DNA from: Adiantum capillus-veneris
Taxonomy: Eukaryota > Streptophyta > Polypodiopsida > Polypodiales > Pteridaceae
Reading direction: 5' to 3'
Assembly: GCA_014529385.2 (NCBI GenBank)
Contig: CM043958.1
Coordinates: forward strand, 154,439,293-154,503,292
Length of the DNA stretch: 64,000 nucleotides
Shown: positions 1 to 10,964 of the stretch, in pieces
How positions within the stretch are numbered: the first letter of the stretch is position 1
Layout: each line of letters starts with the position of its first letter
Notes under the pieces: generated by a model
Database searches by the model: none
The model's input: only the letters and a program-made list of their open reading frames with translations
What the model was told of the DNA's origin: nothing
Position numbers and translations under genes: made by a program

Positions 1-860
1 AACGGCTTTTGCACGTGAAATATCCAATGATGTACGAAGCACGGGTAGGAGACTGGGTTTGCCCACTCTACCAATTTCGGCAGAGTTGGGTTTTGCAAGC
101 TTCGTTTGCTGACACTTGCAGGCAAGGGTAGCACGACACCCCTGCGAAACTGCTCTTACCTAATCTAGATAGAAGTTTAGGAGAGCAAGAAGTGTGATGG
201 CTTTTTGGCAATTGCACGAAATGGCAAATTAGAATATATTGTTCGATGCCTTTGCCATGCATGGTGATGGAGCTTTAGGTAAGCGCATGTGTTTATAAAT
301 TTCCCTTCAAGGTTAGGCATTGGAGGGCAAGCCCTCCATTTGCTGTACTTTCTCAGGCAGAATGTCTACTTGCAATCAACGGATGGCCACCACGTCAAGC
401 ACGTGTAATTTGTGTAAGTGACAAGCCAATCATACCACTACAAGTCAGCACACAGAATGCTGCGAACTGCAGACAACTAAGCGTCAAGAATATTAGCACT
501 GCAAGGCAATCATGGCTGTCCACATTAGCTCACGGAATTGAGGATTGCATGTGTTGTCTGCAGCATTGATTGCGTTAACTGGTCCTCCTCCCCTTGACCT
601 TGAAGGCCGGGAATGGTCCCCTGCTAACCATTCCTTGTTTTTAGGGCTCCCGCCATGGCTCCCGGCTCTGCGTCGACGATCGCCGCTCTGAAAACAGGGA
701 ATGGTCAGTATCGGACCATTCCCTACACCTTCTTCTACCTCTACTCTACATGCATGAACCTCTTGCTTGATCACGCCACCCTGCACAATCAGTACAACAT
801 TATCAATATTACGATGATGATGGGGAAAAGTGAAGTCAGCTCATTTCAAATACGTGTTGG
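1..860. other. Non-coding stretch, no gene recognised
   Basis: Short open frames occur on both strands, but none shows a recognisable domain or codon pattern. The one structural item is a small hairpin at 698-723, where GGGAATGGTC faces GACCATTCCC across a 6-base loop. Confidence 0.5.
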
Positions 861-925
861 CCGGTTCGGATCTTGTCACTGGACACACACATTTACCGCC
901 TTGCCAGTTACCACCCCCCCATCCC

Positions 926-1349
926 CCTCAGGACTAAGTGGCACGGCCATGGGAGGGTGGGATCTACGACGGGGGCATTGTGGGCCGTAGATTCCAGTGG
1001 CGACGTCAAAAGTAAATTAGAGTACCTTACATTACTTTAAAAAGTACCTTAAAAAGTAATGTAGGGTACCCTAATTTACTTTCGACGTCCGTCCCTAATT
1101 TACATGTTTTAAATAAATTAGGGCTCCCATGTTTCACAACGCACACATGGCGTAGTGGTTAAGATAGACGTCTCTCATGCGTGAGATCTCCGGTTCAAAT
1201 CCGACGTACTGCCGAAATGTGGGTACCCTAAATTACTTTTTACCTTAAATTACTAAAGTAATCTAAAGTACCCACATTTGGGATCTACGACCCACAATGC
1301 CCCCTCCGTAGATCCCACCCTCCCATGCCCGTGCCACTTAGTCCTGAGG
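926..1349. mobile_element. MITE-like element with ~70-bp terminal inverted repeats
   Basis: 926-995 and 1280-1349 are inverted copies of each other, both beginning CCTCAGGACTAAGTGGCACG, with about five differences in 70 positions. The 424-bp unit encodes no protein. Inside the arms lies AT-rich sequence with further short palindromes built from GTACC, AAAGTAA and TTACTTT, around a tRNA-like core. Comparison with the related copy at 2860-2995 supports insertion. The target duplication cannot be read because the left flank is a C run. The size and structure fit a non-autonomous DNA transposon; the family is unknown. Confidence 0.65.
1148..1202 (+). promoter_or_regulatory. tRNA-like Pol III A box and B box
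   Basis: TGGCGTAGTGGTTAAG (1148-1163) resembles a tRNA A box, and GGTTCAAATCC (1192-1202) is a near-consensus B box. A TCTCA/TGAGA hairpin lies between them. The T stem is only partly paired and no 7-bp acceptor stem can be built, so this looks like a SINE-type internal promoter rather than a working tRNA gene. Confidence 0.5.
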
Positions 1350-1492
1350 CCCGAAACCCCCCCCCCTCCCGGTCACGTACAAGTGGGCTCTGGTGCCCAC
1401 TTGCAGTGTGACATGCTCCTGACGGTGGCGCCATCCACAATATTCCGAGGGCTAGGAGTTTTCATCAACATGCAGAGGGAAAGAAAGAGTCT

Positions 1493-2422
1493 GTGTGCCC
1501 GACCTTTGCAAGGGATTTCTCGTGCTTTGGACTCCCCTGTGATTCATATGGGAGCTTGCCATCCTTCCGAGGTGACAAGAAGAGCAGCGGAACTGTGTTT
1601 GCAAAGTCACTCGTGTTCATCCAAAGGGAGGATGAGGGGAAGCAACAGCGAAAATGTGGTTGCAAAGATTTCCAGAGGCTAGTAGTGGTGGCGAAGTGTC
1701 AGGCTGTTGGTAAGAATGGCTTAAAAGCGGAGGAAATTCATGGAGAGATTTTACCTGTCCCGCAAGAAACCATCTCTGTGTGGGCATCCCGGGTTCTAAC
1801 TCTAAACTAGAGGCTTTACAAGGCAAGGAGATTGCAGAGGATCAAACTAGCGTTGAAGAAGAGGACATCTTTGAAGCAGAACCACCCCCAACAAATGCGC
1901 TTTTACTCATGTCAAGCAAAGTAGCATCTGCGAGTCTTGGTGCCTCCCCCTTCCATTAAAATCACCTTGATGCGTAGCACCTCTAGTGCACCTGTACATT
2001 GCAGAAGAAAAAGTGAAGATGTTATAGATGACAACGGCCAGCTGCAGCCATCGGACTACGCAGATCATACAACTGCCAATATGGATGCAAAATGGCAGCC
2101 TTCTGTTCTCATCTCAGTAGAGGACCTAGCAAAGCTGTCCAATGCGACAAAATCAGACTTGCAACGCTGCAAGTATGTCCCTCGTAGCTTGTCACGCAGC
2201 TCAAGCAATCGAGCAGAGGATACAAAGGCATCTTCAGCTACACAAGAAGTGAAGGTGGTGGCGGGAGGGCATACTGCTTGTGTAGAAAACAGCATTCTGG
2301 AAGAGCACAACGATGAGCTTCATCTTATAAGTGAGGCATTGTCAAGGAGAAGATCATCAGATTTGGAGACACTGAAAGTGTCTTTGGATATAGTCCCGGA
2401 GACATGGCTATGGGAGGCGTGA
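1493..2422 (+). pseudogene. Decayed protein-coding sequence, possible plant-specific gene remnant
   Basis: Two open frames follow one another. The first (1493-1810) continues past its stop in another frame through an acidic stretch and the segment PPPTNALLLMSSK near 1885-1920. The second frame (1937-2422, 161 codons) is rich in Ser, Arg and acidic residues and ends in a TGA. The PPxNALLLM stretch recalls a motif (PPxNALLLMRCRSAP) that I associate with uncharacterised plant proteins. If that is right, these are pieces of one gene broken by frameshifts. No catalytic or membrane feature is visible. The lengths are too great to be ignored but prove nothing, and the identification is tentative. 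Confidence 0.35.
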
Positions 2423-3311
2423 GCGGTCACAAGGAATTAGGAGCAGAAGGAGAAAACAGGTAGTGGGAGGAGGTTAGAGATGAAGCAAGCTGGGGGCCCA
2501 GTAGCAGGTGGTTGGATGGGGAGCTTGAAGCAGCACTGTGGAAGAACTGCCAGGTAGGTGACTCCGAGCGGCCTCCACAAATCATCAACGGAGCCTTCAC
2601 TCGCAATGACTCTTGTGCAAATCAAGCTCTTAATGCCGAGGTTGAGGCAACTCTACGGAGATGCTGCAGCTTGGTAGTGTCTCATTCGTCACAAGATTTG
2701 TAATGAGAGTCGAAAACCACTAAACATCGGGCTTGAACTCGCTGTAGCTGAGTTCAAAGTTTATGGGTCTAATTGCATTCGGGAGGAAACAATAGAGGAC
2801 AACGTAAAGCAAGCAACAAATAAGGATGAGAAAGCCTCTCACCAGGGAAGCAATGTGTGTTGGCCACTTCGCATCTTGTCACTTGTGGGTGCCTTTAATA
2901 CAAGTGACCGCTAGCGCTCACTTGCAGTGTGACATGCTCCTGACAGTGGCGCCATCCACAGTATTTGGAGGGCTTGGAGTTTTCGTCAACAAAGAAAGAA
3001 AGGTGCAGCCAGGCAACTTGCAGATTTGATTTGGATGCAGGCACGAGGTGAAATGGGAGTGCTCTCCATCGGCCCTTGGAGGTGTGGAAAGAAAACAATA
3101 CCTACTACCCTCCTAGCTCTCAGGGCGTCAATCCTCCCCCGTCCTTTGATCTGCTACCCTTCCCGACTGTGAGCGTGCTCCACTGGCCTATACAGGCGTC
3201 AAAAGAGAACAGCATTTGCTACCCTCCTAGCTCTGAGGGCTCTGCGCCACTCCCTACAACTACCAGAAAAAAAAAACGCTTATGGTGTTTGAGAAAGGGC
3301 GGCAATGGCCT
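2423..3311. other. Intergenic sequence with a small duplication
   Basis: No gene is recognised. It contains copy 2 of the duplicated segment (2860-2995). A 26-bp near-repeat also occurs at 3101-3126 and 3215-3240, each carrying ACCCTCCTAGCTCT followed by GAGGGC or CAGGGC. The stretch ends at the CCT target site of the large transposon. Confidence 0.45.
2860..2995 (+). repeat. Duplicated segment, copy 2 (uninterrupted)
   Basis: Homologous to the flanks of the MITE-like element at 861-1475. Here the left and right halves are continuous, which gives the pre-insertion form of the repeat. Confidence 0.6.
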
Positions 3312-3344
3312 CACAAGGAACTTTGGACATGTTACCATATAGCA

Positions 3345-3790
3345 ACACCCATTGAGTTTTGTGTACTTCTTAGATAGAACTAGAAACTTTAGAGCTTTTT
3401 TCTAGATGGATCTAGCAAAATTATTATTTTACAGAATTTCCTATATGGTGAGTTGTAGTTTGCTATATGGAACTAGCAAATTCAAAGTGCCTCTAGATTT
3501 TCTAAATGGTAAGTATGTCGAGTTGCTAGATCCAAGTAGGAAATTCCAATTTTTTTATATGGTAAGTTAGTAATTGCTAGATGAAACTAGCACTTTATAA
3601 GCTCCGTTGGGTTTCCTATATAGTAAGTTTGTAGAGTTGCTAGCTACAAAGAGCAAAATTCTGAGTTTCTATATGGTAAGTTAAAAATTGCTCGATGGGA
3701 CAAGCAATCTCAAGGTGCCTCTAGAGTTTTGTTATAGTAGCTATGTGGTTACTAGTTAGAGCCAGCAAATCCTAGGTCCAACACAATTAC
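3345..3790. repeat. Left subterminal repeat array of the CACTA-like element
   Basis: Degenerate units recur every 50-120 bases. Each carries forms of CTATATGGTAAG, TTGCTAGATG and ACTAGCAAA, for example near 3440, 3500, 3560, 3620 and 3675. Such arrays bind the TnpA-type protein in known CACTA transposons; binding here is inferred. The same vocabulary recurs in inverse orientation at the right end (21380-21823). Confidence 0.6.
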
Positions 3791-5275
3791 TGAATAGCAA
3801 GTATACAAGTTCACACTTAGAACATGGTAACTATCTACTACTAAGCATTTACAATGAAAATCTAAGATTAGAATTGGTTTCCTATACATTTCTCTTGATA
3901 GTCTGTTTGTTAACAAAAGCACAACATTTTGTACATTTTATTATGTAGGAAATTATATTCTTTCTCATTGTATTTGATAGAGTCCTTAACATCATGAACT
4001 TCTAGTGAACATGCACAAATATCTAGTTAGGTGAAGTTGCAGAAAGGGGAAAGATAGGCCCTTTAGGCATGTTTAGAGTAGTGTATTAAGGCAACTCAAA
4101 TGTGGCTTGATAGTGTATGGCTCCATGTCTTGAAACTCTAGCTTAATGTACTGAAGAAAGCAAGTCAAGTGCAATGAGCGGGTTATGAAGCTTTAAGGCA
4201 TCCATCTGCATGTGTTGTGATGCAAGGTTGCTTGCAAGTCATAATTTACATTACACTTGCCATATAGTCGAAATCGTTCATGATATTGCAAGCACTTTTT
4301 AACTATTTTTGGACTAGGCTCTAACACAAGCAATTCTAGCTGCTTTATTTTTGCAGAGTTAATTCAACTTTTGACATTAGCTTTTATCTTCTTTTGTGTT
4401 TATTTTTGTTACACTGTATTGCCTTTGCAGGACCAAGGTGTTGATAGAGGGATTGAGCTCTAGAATAAAATATAACAACTTGTCATGCCTTCCTTAGCTC
4501 TACATGCCATCACCCTTAACATAATTGCATGTGCCATATTATGCTACAAGAAATATTAGCACTCTTTGAGCAACACCGCTTGGTTGAAGCTACGCCAAAG
4601 TTTGGCAAGTATAATAACGAGCTCAAGGCCAACTTCTTCTTCTTTGAGTCTTGCATAAACTTCATCCAAGCCTAAGTAATAGTATGAGTGATTGTCAACA
4701 AAAAAACCCTTTTGGTTTCAAGTTTTACATTATTTTCAAATTTCTATCAATTGTCCATGCAAGCTTCTTTTGATGGACTAGCTTTGTTACCTGTTTCAAT
4801 GCTTCACTATATTACAAACTCCACCATAGTACTCTTTCCACACAAGCTAGAGCTCAATGATGTAGCTTTTCTTGAACCAAATATTCTAGCTATTCCAATC
4901 AACCACCTCGATCTCCAATAGCATGTTCTCTCTTATAGAAGTTTTCAACAAAATTCCTTGGCATGTCATGCATAATGACTTTACCACAACATAGTGAGCT
5001 TCTAGAAGACACACCACATATCTAGCTATGTGTGGTTGATGTCCTGATTCCTCACACCATATACTTACATATGTGCATTTTGAGGGTAGGAAATTACACC
5101 GATCTTATGCAACAAAATCACCTATTTGCATACATCTTGACCAAAATGAGAATATATCCTTATGTAAGTTCACTTGTATTTTGATTGTTGGTTGCTATTT
5201 TTTTACTCTTTCACTTCTTCAAATTCCATATCCTCTCTTCAACTGTTTCACACTTAAAAGCTCAATTCTAGGACC
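3791..5275. other. AT-rich interior of the transposon, no gene recognised
   Basis: No open frame has a recognisable domain. A 77-codon frame at 4688-4921 has ordinary composition but no start context or neighbours to support it. The stretch ends at the copia LTR. Confidence 0.4.
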
Positions 5276-5502
5276 TGTTGGAATTAGGGTTGCAGAGAAA
5301 CACACACAACTTGGAGAAGACGAAGGAAGCTCAAGGCACACAATAGAGAGTGTGTTACTTAGTGTGCAATAGAAAGATAGATAGCCCTAGAGTGATGGGC
5401 GTATATACAATGCATGGGGGAAAAAACCTCCTAAAGAGGGAAAAAATGCCCCGGCGGTCCTAGTGTGTTCACATACATCACTACCACATGTATATGGTAA
5501 CA
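5276..5502 (-). repeat. Copia 3' LTR
   Basis: On the plus strand it begins TGTTGGAATTAGGG and ends GGTAACA, giving TG...CA ends and a short TGTT/AACA inverted repeat. The RNase H frame ends just above it. The adjacent minus-strand sequence CCAGGGGGGATT (5503-5514) is a polypurine tract. No second copy was found in the window. Confidence 0.8.
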
Positions 5503-5577
5503 AATCCCCCCTGGAGTGATGCGGTGAACGAGAGTTGGCACATGAGTAAAGGGAAGTGCCATGCCCTGAGGACAGGA

Positions 5578-8500
5578 TCAGTCCACAAAGGGGAGTAAGC
5601 CCAAAGCTTTGCGGAAAGCTTCAAGCTTCTCATGAGACAATGCCTTTGTGAAAAGATCTGCAAGGTTGTCCTGTGTTGGCACATAAGCCAAGCTTATCTC
5701 TCCTGCTGAGAGCCTCTCCCTGACATAGTGGTAATGCACCTCAATGTGCTTTGTGCGAGCATGAAAAACTGGGTTCCTCGCAACTGCTAATGCACTCTGA
5801 CTGTCAGTGTAGATAGTGTTGGCAGTGTCCTATCCAACACCCAAATCAGCCATAAGGCGTCTGAGGCATACACACTCAACCGTAGCTGTGAAGACTGCCC
5901 TGTACTCAGCCTCACAACTCGAAGTGGCCACAGTAGGTTGCTTCTTGCTCAACCATGATATACATGAACTGCCAAGCATGAAACAAAAACCACTTGTGGA
6001 CACTCGCGTGTCAAAACAACCAGCCCAATCTGAGTCCGAAAAAGCATGTAAGTCTGGCGGCAATGATCCCCCCTTGGGATAAAACAAGCCAAGATGTAAA
6101 GTACCACTAAGGTAGCGGAAAATCCTCTTGACAACTGCCAATGCTTAGACCCTGGGCTATGCATAAATCTGCTGACCTGTGAGACTGCAAACTGAATATC
6201 CGGCCTCGTGTTGCATACATAAATGAGGCAGCCAACAACAGTTTGGTAAAGAGTGACATCAGCAGGATCACCAGCATCATGTAGACTCAACTTCAAACCC
6301 GTTTCCATGGGAGTGGCAATAGGTTTGCAATCCTCAAGTCCAAACTTACATAGCAATGTCTCTATGTAACTTTTCTGACACAAGGCAATACCACCATCAC
6401 ACTGCTTAAACTGTATACCCAAATAATGATGCAACAACCCCAAATCTTTTATCTTGAAAGTAGCATTCAAATCAGCCTTAAATTCAGCAATATGTCTCTC
6501 ATTTGGTCCAGTGGTCAGCAAATCATCAACATAATGAACCACGATGAGAAATACATCACCCTCACGCTTTACATACAATGTGCTTTCTGTTGGACTGTTA
6601 CAAAAGCCTTGTTTGACCAAATGAGTGTCAGCTTTCTAATACCAAGCACGAGGAGATTGCTTCAACCCATACAAAGCCTTGTTACATTTGCACACTTTGT
6701 CCTCTTGTCCTTTTATGACAAAACCGCGAGGCTGCGTTACATAAACTTCCTCAAATATGTCACCATTCAAGAAATCAGTAACAATGTCTGATTGATGTAC
6801 ATCCCAACCAAAATGAGCTGCCAATGCACATAGAAAACGCACAGTAGTCATACGACAAGTGGGAGCAAAAGTCTCTTCATAATCTATGCCTTTTTGCTGT
6901 GCATAACCCTTTGCAACAAGTCGAGCCTTATGGCGATCGATCTCACCATCCGGTTTGCATTTCAACTTGTAAACCCACTTTGTACCAATGGCCTTTTTGC
7001 CAGGAGGCAAATCACATAAAGTCCATGTGTCATTTTCTATAAGTGCATCATATTCTGATTGCATGGCAGCCATCCAATTTTCTGAATTTTGTGCTTCATC
7101 AAAAGTCATAGGCTCCTCAACATCATGTAAGCTAGACACAGCCAAAGCATAACAATCTGATGCATAAGATGCATGGCGAGAGCCTGAACGAGTACGACTA
7201 GACAAAGGTGCATCCAATTTACTGTCACGCAAAGTGTGCACCAATCATTTTGGCATACCTCTAGCCTGCTCATTTTCAGCCCTTTCCTCATCAAGTACAT
7301 CATGTACATCTACATCAGTAATAGGCTGATCTAGAACATTTTCAGAAACCCCCATAGGCTATACATTTGCCTCATTGGAACTTACATTCGTATTTCCACC
7401 ACTGAAAAGAGGCAACAAAGTGTCATAAATGTCCTGTGAGCTTACATTACTGTCTCTAGTACATGACAGCAAGGGCTGAACAGAATCTTCCACAAACACT
7501 ACATCCCAAGAAACCAGAATACGTTTTGTTTGCGGATGATACAACCTGTAACCTTTGCTTTCAGCACTATAACCAACAAAAATACATTTGACAGCCTTAT
7601 CATTGAATTTTTTGCACTGCACTTGTGGCACCAAAGCATATGCCAAACAGCCAAAAACACGCATGTGCTCAATAGAAGGCTTTCTATCATGCCATGCTTC
7701 ATATGGAGTAATTGACTGCAAAGCTTTCATAGGACACCTGTTAAGTACATAAGTGGCACACATGATGGCCTCAAGCCAAAAAGAATGCAGTCAAGCTTGA
7801 CTTTTGACCATACATCGTGCCATTTCCATTAGTGACCTGTTTTTTCTCTCAGCAACACCATTTTGCTGAGGCGTATAAGGCACTGTACATTGGTGTTTTA
7901 TCCCACGAGTAGCCAGAAATGCATTAAATTCATGAGACATATACTCCCCCCCTCGATCGGAATGGAGGGTGCCCATAGTACATTTTGACACATTTTCAGC
8001 CATAGCCAGAAATTGTTTGAAGCACATAAAAACTTTGGACTTTGCTTTAAGCGGAAATACCCATGCATGCTTGGAGTAATCATCAATGAAAGTCACGAAG
8101 TACAGGTAATTGCCCAAGGACGGAGTTTGCATGGGCCCACAAACATCACTATGCACAAGCTGCAACCTGCATGTGGCCCGAACTGAACCATCCTTTGGAA
8201 ATTTAGAACGCTGCATCTTACCCAAAATACAGCCTTCACAAACATGTTTGATAGGTGCTTCAAGAGGTGGCAAAGAAGCAACCATATCAGATTTCTGCAA
8301 ACGCAGCAAACTGGCAAAATTCAGATGACCAAAACGTGCATGCCAAAGTTTTGCATATGAAATAGCCCTTGAATCTGCAACAACATTTGCAAAATTTTGT
8401 CCGCACTTGTCATACAAAGTGAGCTTATACAGCCCACGACACAAAAGGCCAGTTGCAACAATTTCATCACCAAAACTGAGATCATGAACTGTACATCTGT

Positions 8501-9618
8501 CATCCACAAATTTGACTACAAGTCCAAGTCTAGCAAGTGCGGATACAGACAAGAGATTCTTCTTGATCCCAGGTACATAAAGTGCATCAACAAGTGTGAA
8601 AGAACTGCCATTAGCAGCAGTAAGCACAATCTTTCCAACTCCTTGAACTGGATAAGAGGCATTGTTGGCACAAGTGACTGAATTTTCATGAGGGACAGAC
8701 TCGAGAGAGGTAAACAATTCACGATGTGAGGTAATGTGCTTTGTAGCACCACTGTCGAAATACCACACATGTGAATGTGCAGCAACTGACAAGCATGCAT
8801 CATGGACAACAGGATTGTAAGTGCACTCTGCGCTAAAAGCCCATTCTGCATCAACATCAGCATTACAGTCTCCTTTAACAGAAGACTCAACAATGGCTGC
8901 ATTTGTAGTGGAATCAACATTTGCAGTGGAACCACCCTCTTTCTTCTTAGCCTCTTTGGCCTTCAACTTAGGACACGACTTGATCAAGTGATCATTGGCT
9001 TTACAATAATGGCAACGCATCTTCTTTTTTTCCTTATCACCAGAATTACCAGACGAAGTACTGCCAGCAGAAGCATAAGGAACATAATTTTTGCCACTTG
9101 CAGCAGAACCATAAGAAGTGGCTGCATTACTGTTACCACCCTTTCTTTGAGAAGCAATAAAAGCCTGTTCAACTGCACGCTGCCTAGTCCCGTTTTTTCT
9201 AGAAAGTGACTCTTGCAACAGCAATGTGCATAATGCATCAAACTTGACAACTTCAGGATTTCCTTGGGTCATCAGTCTCCAAGTACTAGCAAAAGTCTGG
9301 TAGGAATCTGGTAAGGCATCAAGAACAGTCTGCACAAGGGAATTGTCTGAAATGACTTCACCTGTAGAAATAAGCTGCTCATTGATATCCTTGACACTAG
9401 CAAGGAAAGTGTCCATATCATCTTCCTCATGCATAATCTTCGACTCCAGCTCTTTACTCCAGCTCTTTACGTACATCAATGCCCTGCACAATGTTCCAGA
9501 CACCCTTTGACACAAGAACATGTTGCATCATATAAGCCCACATAGGGTAGTTGTCCCCATCCAACCTGTCCTCAACAACAAACATCTTGAACACATCTGT
9601 GTTGTTGTTGTCGGCCAT
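5578..9618 (-). pseudogene. Copia gag-pol polyprotein, broken
   Basis: The likely start is the ATG at 9618 (MADNNNTDVFKMFVV). Gag is internally shortened and shifted near 9450-9480, where CTCCAGCTCTTTA is duplicated in tandem. A CCHC knuckle (CHYCKANDHLIKSC) is present. Protease shows WYFDSGATKH. Integrase has its HHCC region (GHLNF...CEGC) and the D, D and E residues in HSDVCG, HSDRGG and QQNGVAERKN. Reverse transcriptase has YVDD near 6535, and RNase H ends at the TGA at 5578. Breaks include an in-frame TGA at 7791, a stop at 7359, a stop at 6636 between RT segments, a shift near 6140 and a TAG at 5830. The protein would copy and integrate the element's RNA; this copy cannot. Confidence 0.88.
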
Positions 9619-9682
9619 GGTAAATGTTGTACCTGATGTGAAAACTGCTCGAAAATAGGAGAAATGGAGCGGGAACAACCTG

Positions 9683-9683
<1 letters not shown>

Positions 9684-9728
<45 letters not shown>
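9684..9728. repeat. (GA)n microsatellite, tail of the LINE
   Basis: An uninterrupted GA run of about 45 bases. On the minus strand it is a (TC)n run directly following the LINE 3' untranslated region, so it is read as that element's 3' tail. Confidence 0.7.
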
Positions 9729-9731
<3 letters not shown>

Positions 9732-10745
9732 GAAATGTTATATTAACGTCTTCAAAAGGCCAAAGTGCTATGAGATCAGAAAGTTACAATGTGGTGGATG
9801 TGATACAAAGTCAGAGTAACAAGATGACAAAAATGAAATGACAAATGTCACAATAAAATACTATGGAATCCTAAACTACTAGGTGTGAACTAAGCAGCTA
9901 GCTGGGATAGCTAGATCACAAGAGATCCAGCATCGGTCACTTGCGGATCTCATCAATCTCCTCCATGGTCAGTAGTCTGACCGGGCGTCGTGCATGTCGA
10001 GCCAAAGTGATCCGAATCCTCTGATGCAACCTCTGCCGATGCTGTGTAGTCCTCCATAGTCGTGGGCGTCTGGATCTCCCCAACTCAGTCGCTCGATCGA
10101 ATAGTGTGCCTCTGGTGTGAGACGACGAGCTCTGCTGTGGTAGTAACTCCTCCGGGTGTCCAGTGGTAGCTCTAAAGAAATTTGTGATCTGTCTCTGAGA
10201 CTGGCTAGCCTCTCCTCTCATCAGGCTCTCTCTGTGTCTGCGTAGCTCGAGAAAAAACAAACCCAAGCATCTCTGATCCTCGTACTGCATGACTCTGGAG
10301 AATGGTCCAAAGCCCTCTCTAAACAAGCAATGGCAGCGGCCTCTTATCTCGTAGTAGACGGGGCAGTGGCATGTGTAGTGCAACTCTGTCTCAGGCTCGA
10401 TGTCACACAGGGGGCATTTCCTGGCGTCTGCTGGTACTCCGTTGTATCTCCCAATCTCGATCCGCAGCTAGTGTGAAGATGTGTGTATCTGGTCGATAGC
10501 ACATTGTATCCCATGAGACAAGTGCGTGTCCATGTATCTAGGCCTCCTCACAAAACCATCAACTGTAAGCTGGAGGAGATGCTCTCTGTAGAAAGCCATC
10601 TTCGTGCCCAGTTCCTGTGCTGGCTGTATCCATGTCCTCCTCGTGTCTAGCTGAGTCAAGTCTTGGCGGATGAGCTTGGTGATCTCGGAGTGTGTAAGAG
10701 TCAAAGAGGGTGCATCCAGTGAGTACTGGAAGGGAGGCAATCTGT
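9729..10745 (-). mobile_element. 5'-truncated LINE retrotransposon, 3' end
   Basis: A minus-strand coding remnant is followed by about 200 bases of untranslated sequence and a (TC)n tail. Homology-like coding ends abruptly near 10745, as expected for incomplete reverse transcription. It abuts the truncated end of the copia element. No flanking target duplication could be identified. Confidence 0.6.
9937..10740 (-). pseudogene. LINE ORF2 C-terminal segment with zinc-knuckle motif
   Basis: After one in-frame stop near 10468 the frame continues through RIEIGRYNGVP and a Cys/His block, CPLCDIEPETELHYTCHCP (C-x2-C-x8-H-x4-C). This matches the spacing seen downstream of reverse transcriptase in many LINE ORF2 proteins. 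The last 130 residues are basic and low in complexity. No reverse transcriptase or endonuclease domain remains, so this is only the tail of the protein. A non-LINE origin is possible but less likely given the (TC)n-tailed 3' end. Confidence 0.6.
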
Positions 10746-10964
10746 CTATGCTTTTATACTTCCCTTGTTTTGTTGAAGAATTTCTTTTGTTTCTTGTAAA
10801 AAACTTGGGGATTTATTGTTCCAAAATGGGTCTCATATGTTACACTGGATTATTGTTTTAATGTGTCTCATATGTTACGCTCTATTTACTTTGAAGTATG
10901 GTGGATCAAGTACCATAATTTGGAAAGGATTTGATTATATCTAGTTTAGTGGGTTACTTCTTCT

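Larger units (their letters stand above)
861..1475 (+). repeat. Duplicated segment, copy 1 (interrupted)
   Basis: The outer parts (about 861-890 and 1385-1475) match 2860-2995. Both copies run from GTGTTGGCC through CTTGTCACT and then CACTTGCAGTGTGACATGC to a shared stretch ending in GGAGTTTTC. In this copy the two halves are separated by about 500 bases holding the inverted-repeat element at 926-1349; in the other they are adjacent. This copy therefore appears to have received the insertion after the duplication. Confidence 0.6.
5276..9683 (-). mobile_element. Copia (Ty1-type) retrotransposon lacking its 5' LTR
   Basis: Minus-strand order is gag, protease, integrase, reverse transcriptase, RNase H and then a 227-bp 3' LTR. 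The upstream LTR and a primer-binding site should lie just above 9683, but a (GA)n tract followed by a LINE 3' end lies there instead. The element is therefore truncated at its 5' side. The coding region carries several stops and frame changes, so it is dead. Confidence 0.88.

Noticed and set aside
1148-1215. Functional tRNA gene
   Set aside because: A and B boxes are present, but no 7-bp acceptor stem and only a partial T stem can be drawn, and it lies inside a MITE-like unit.
9684-9900. 5' LTR of the copia element
   Set aside because: No match to the 3' LTR (TGTTGGAATTAGGG) or to a primer-binding site was found; the sequence is LINE untranslated region and its tail.
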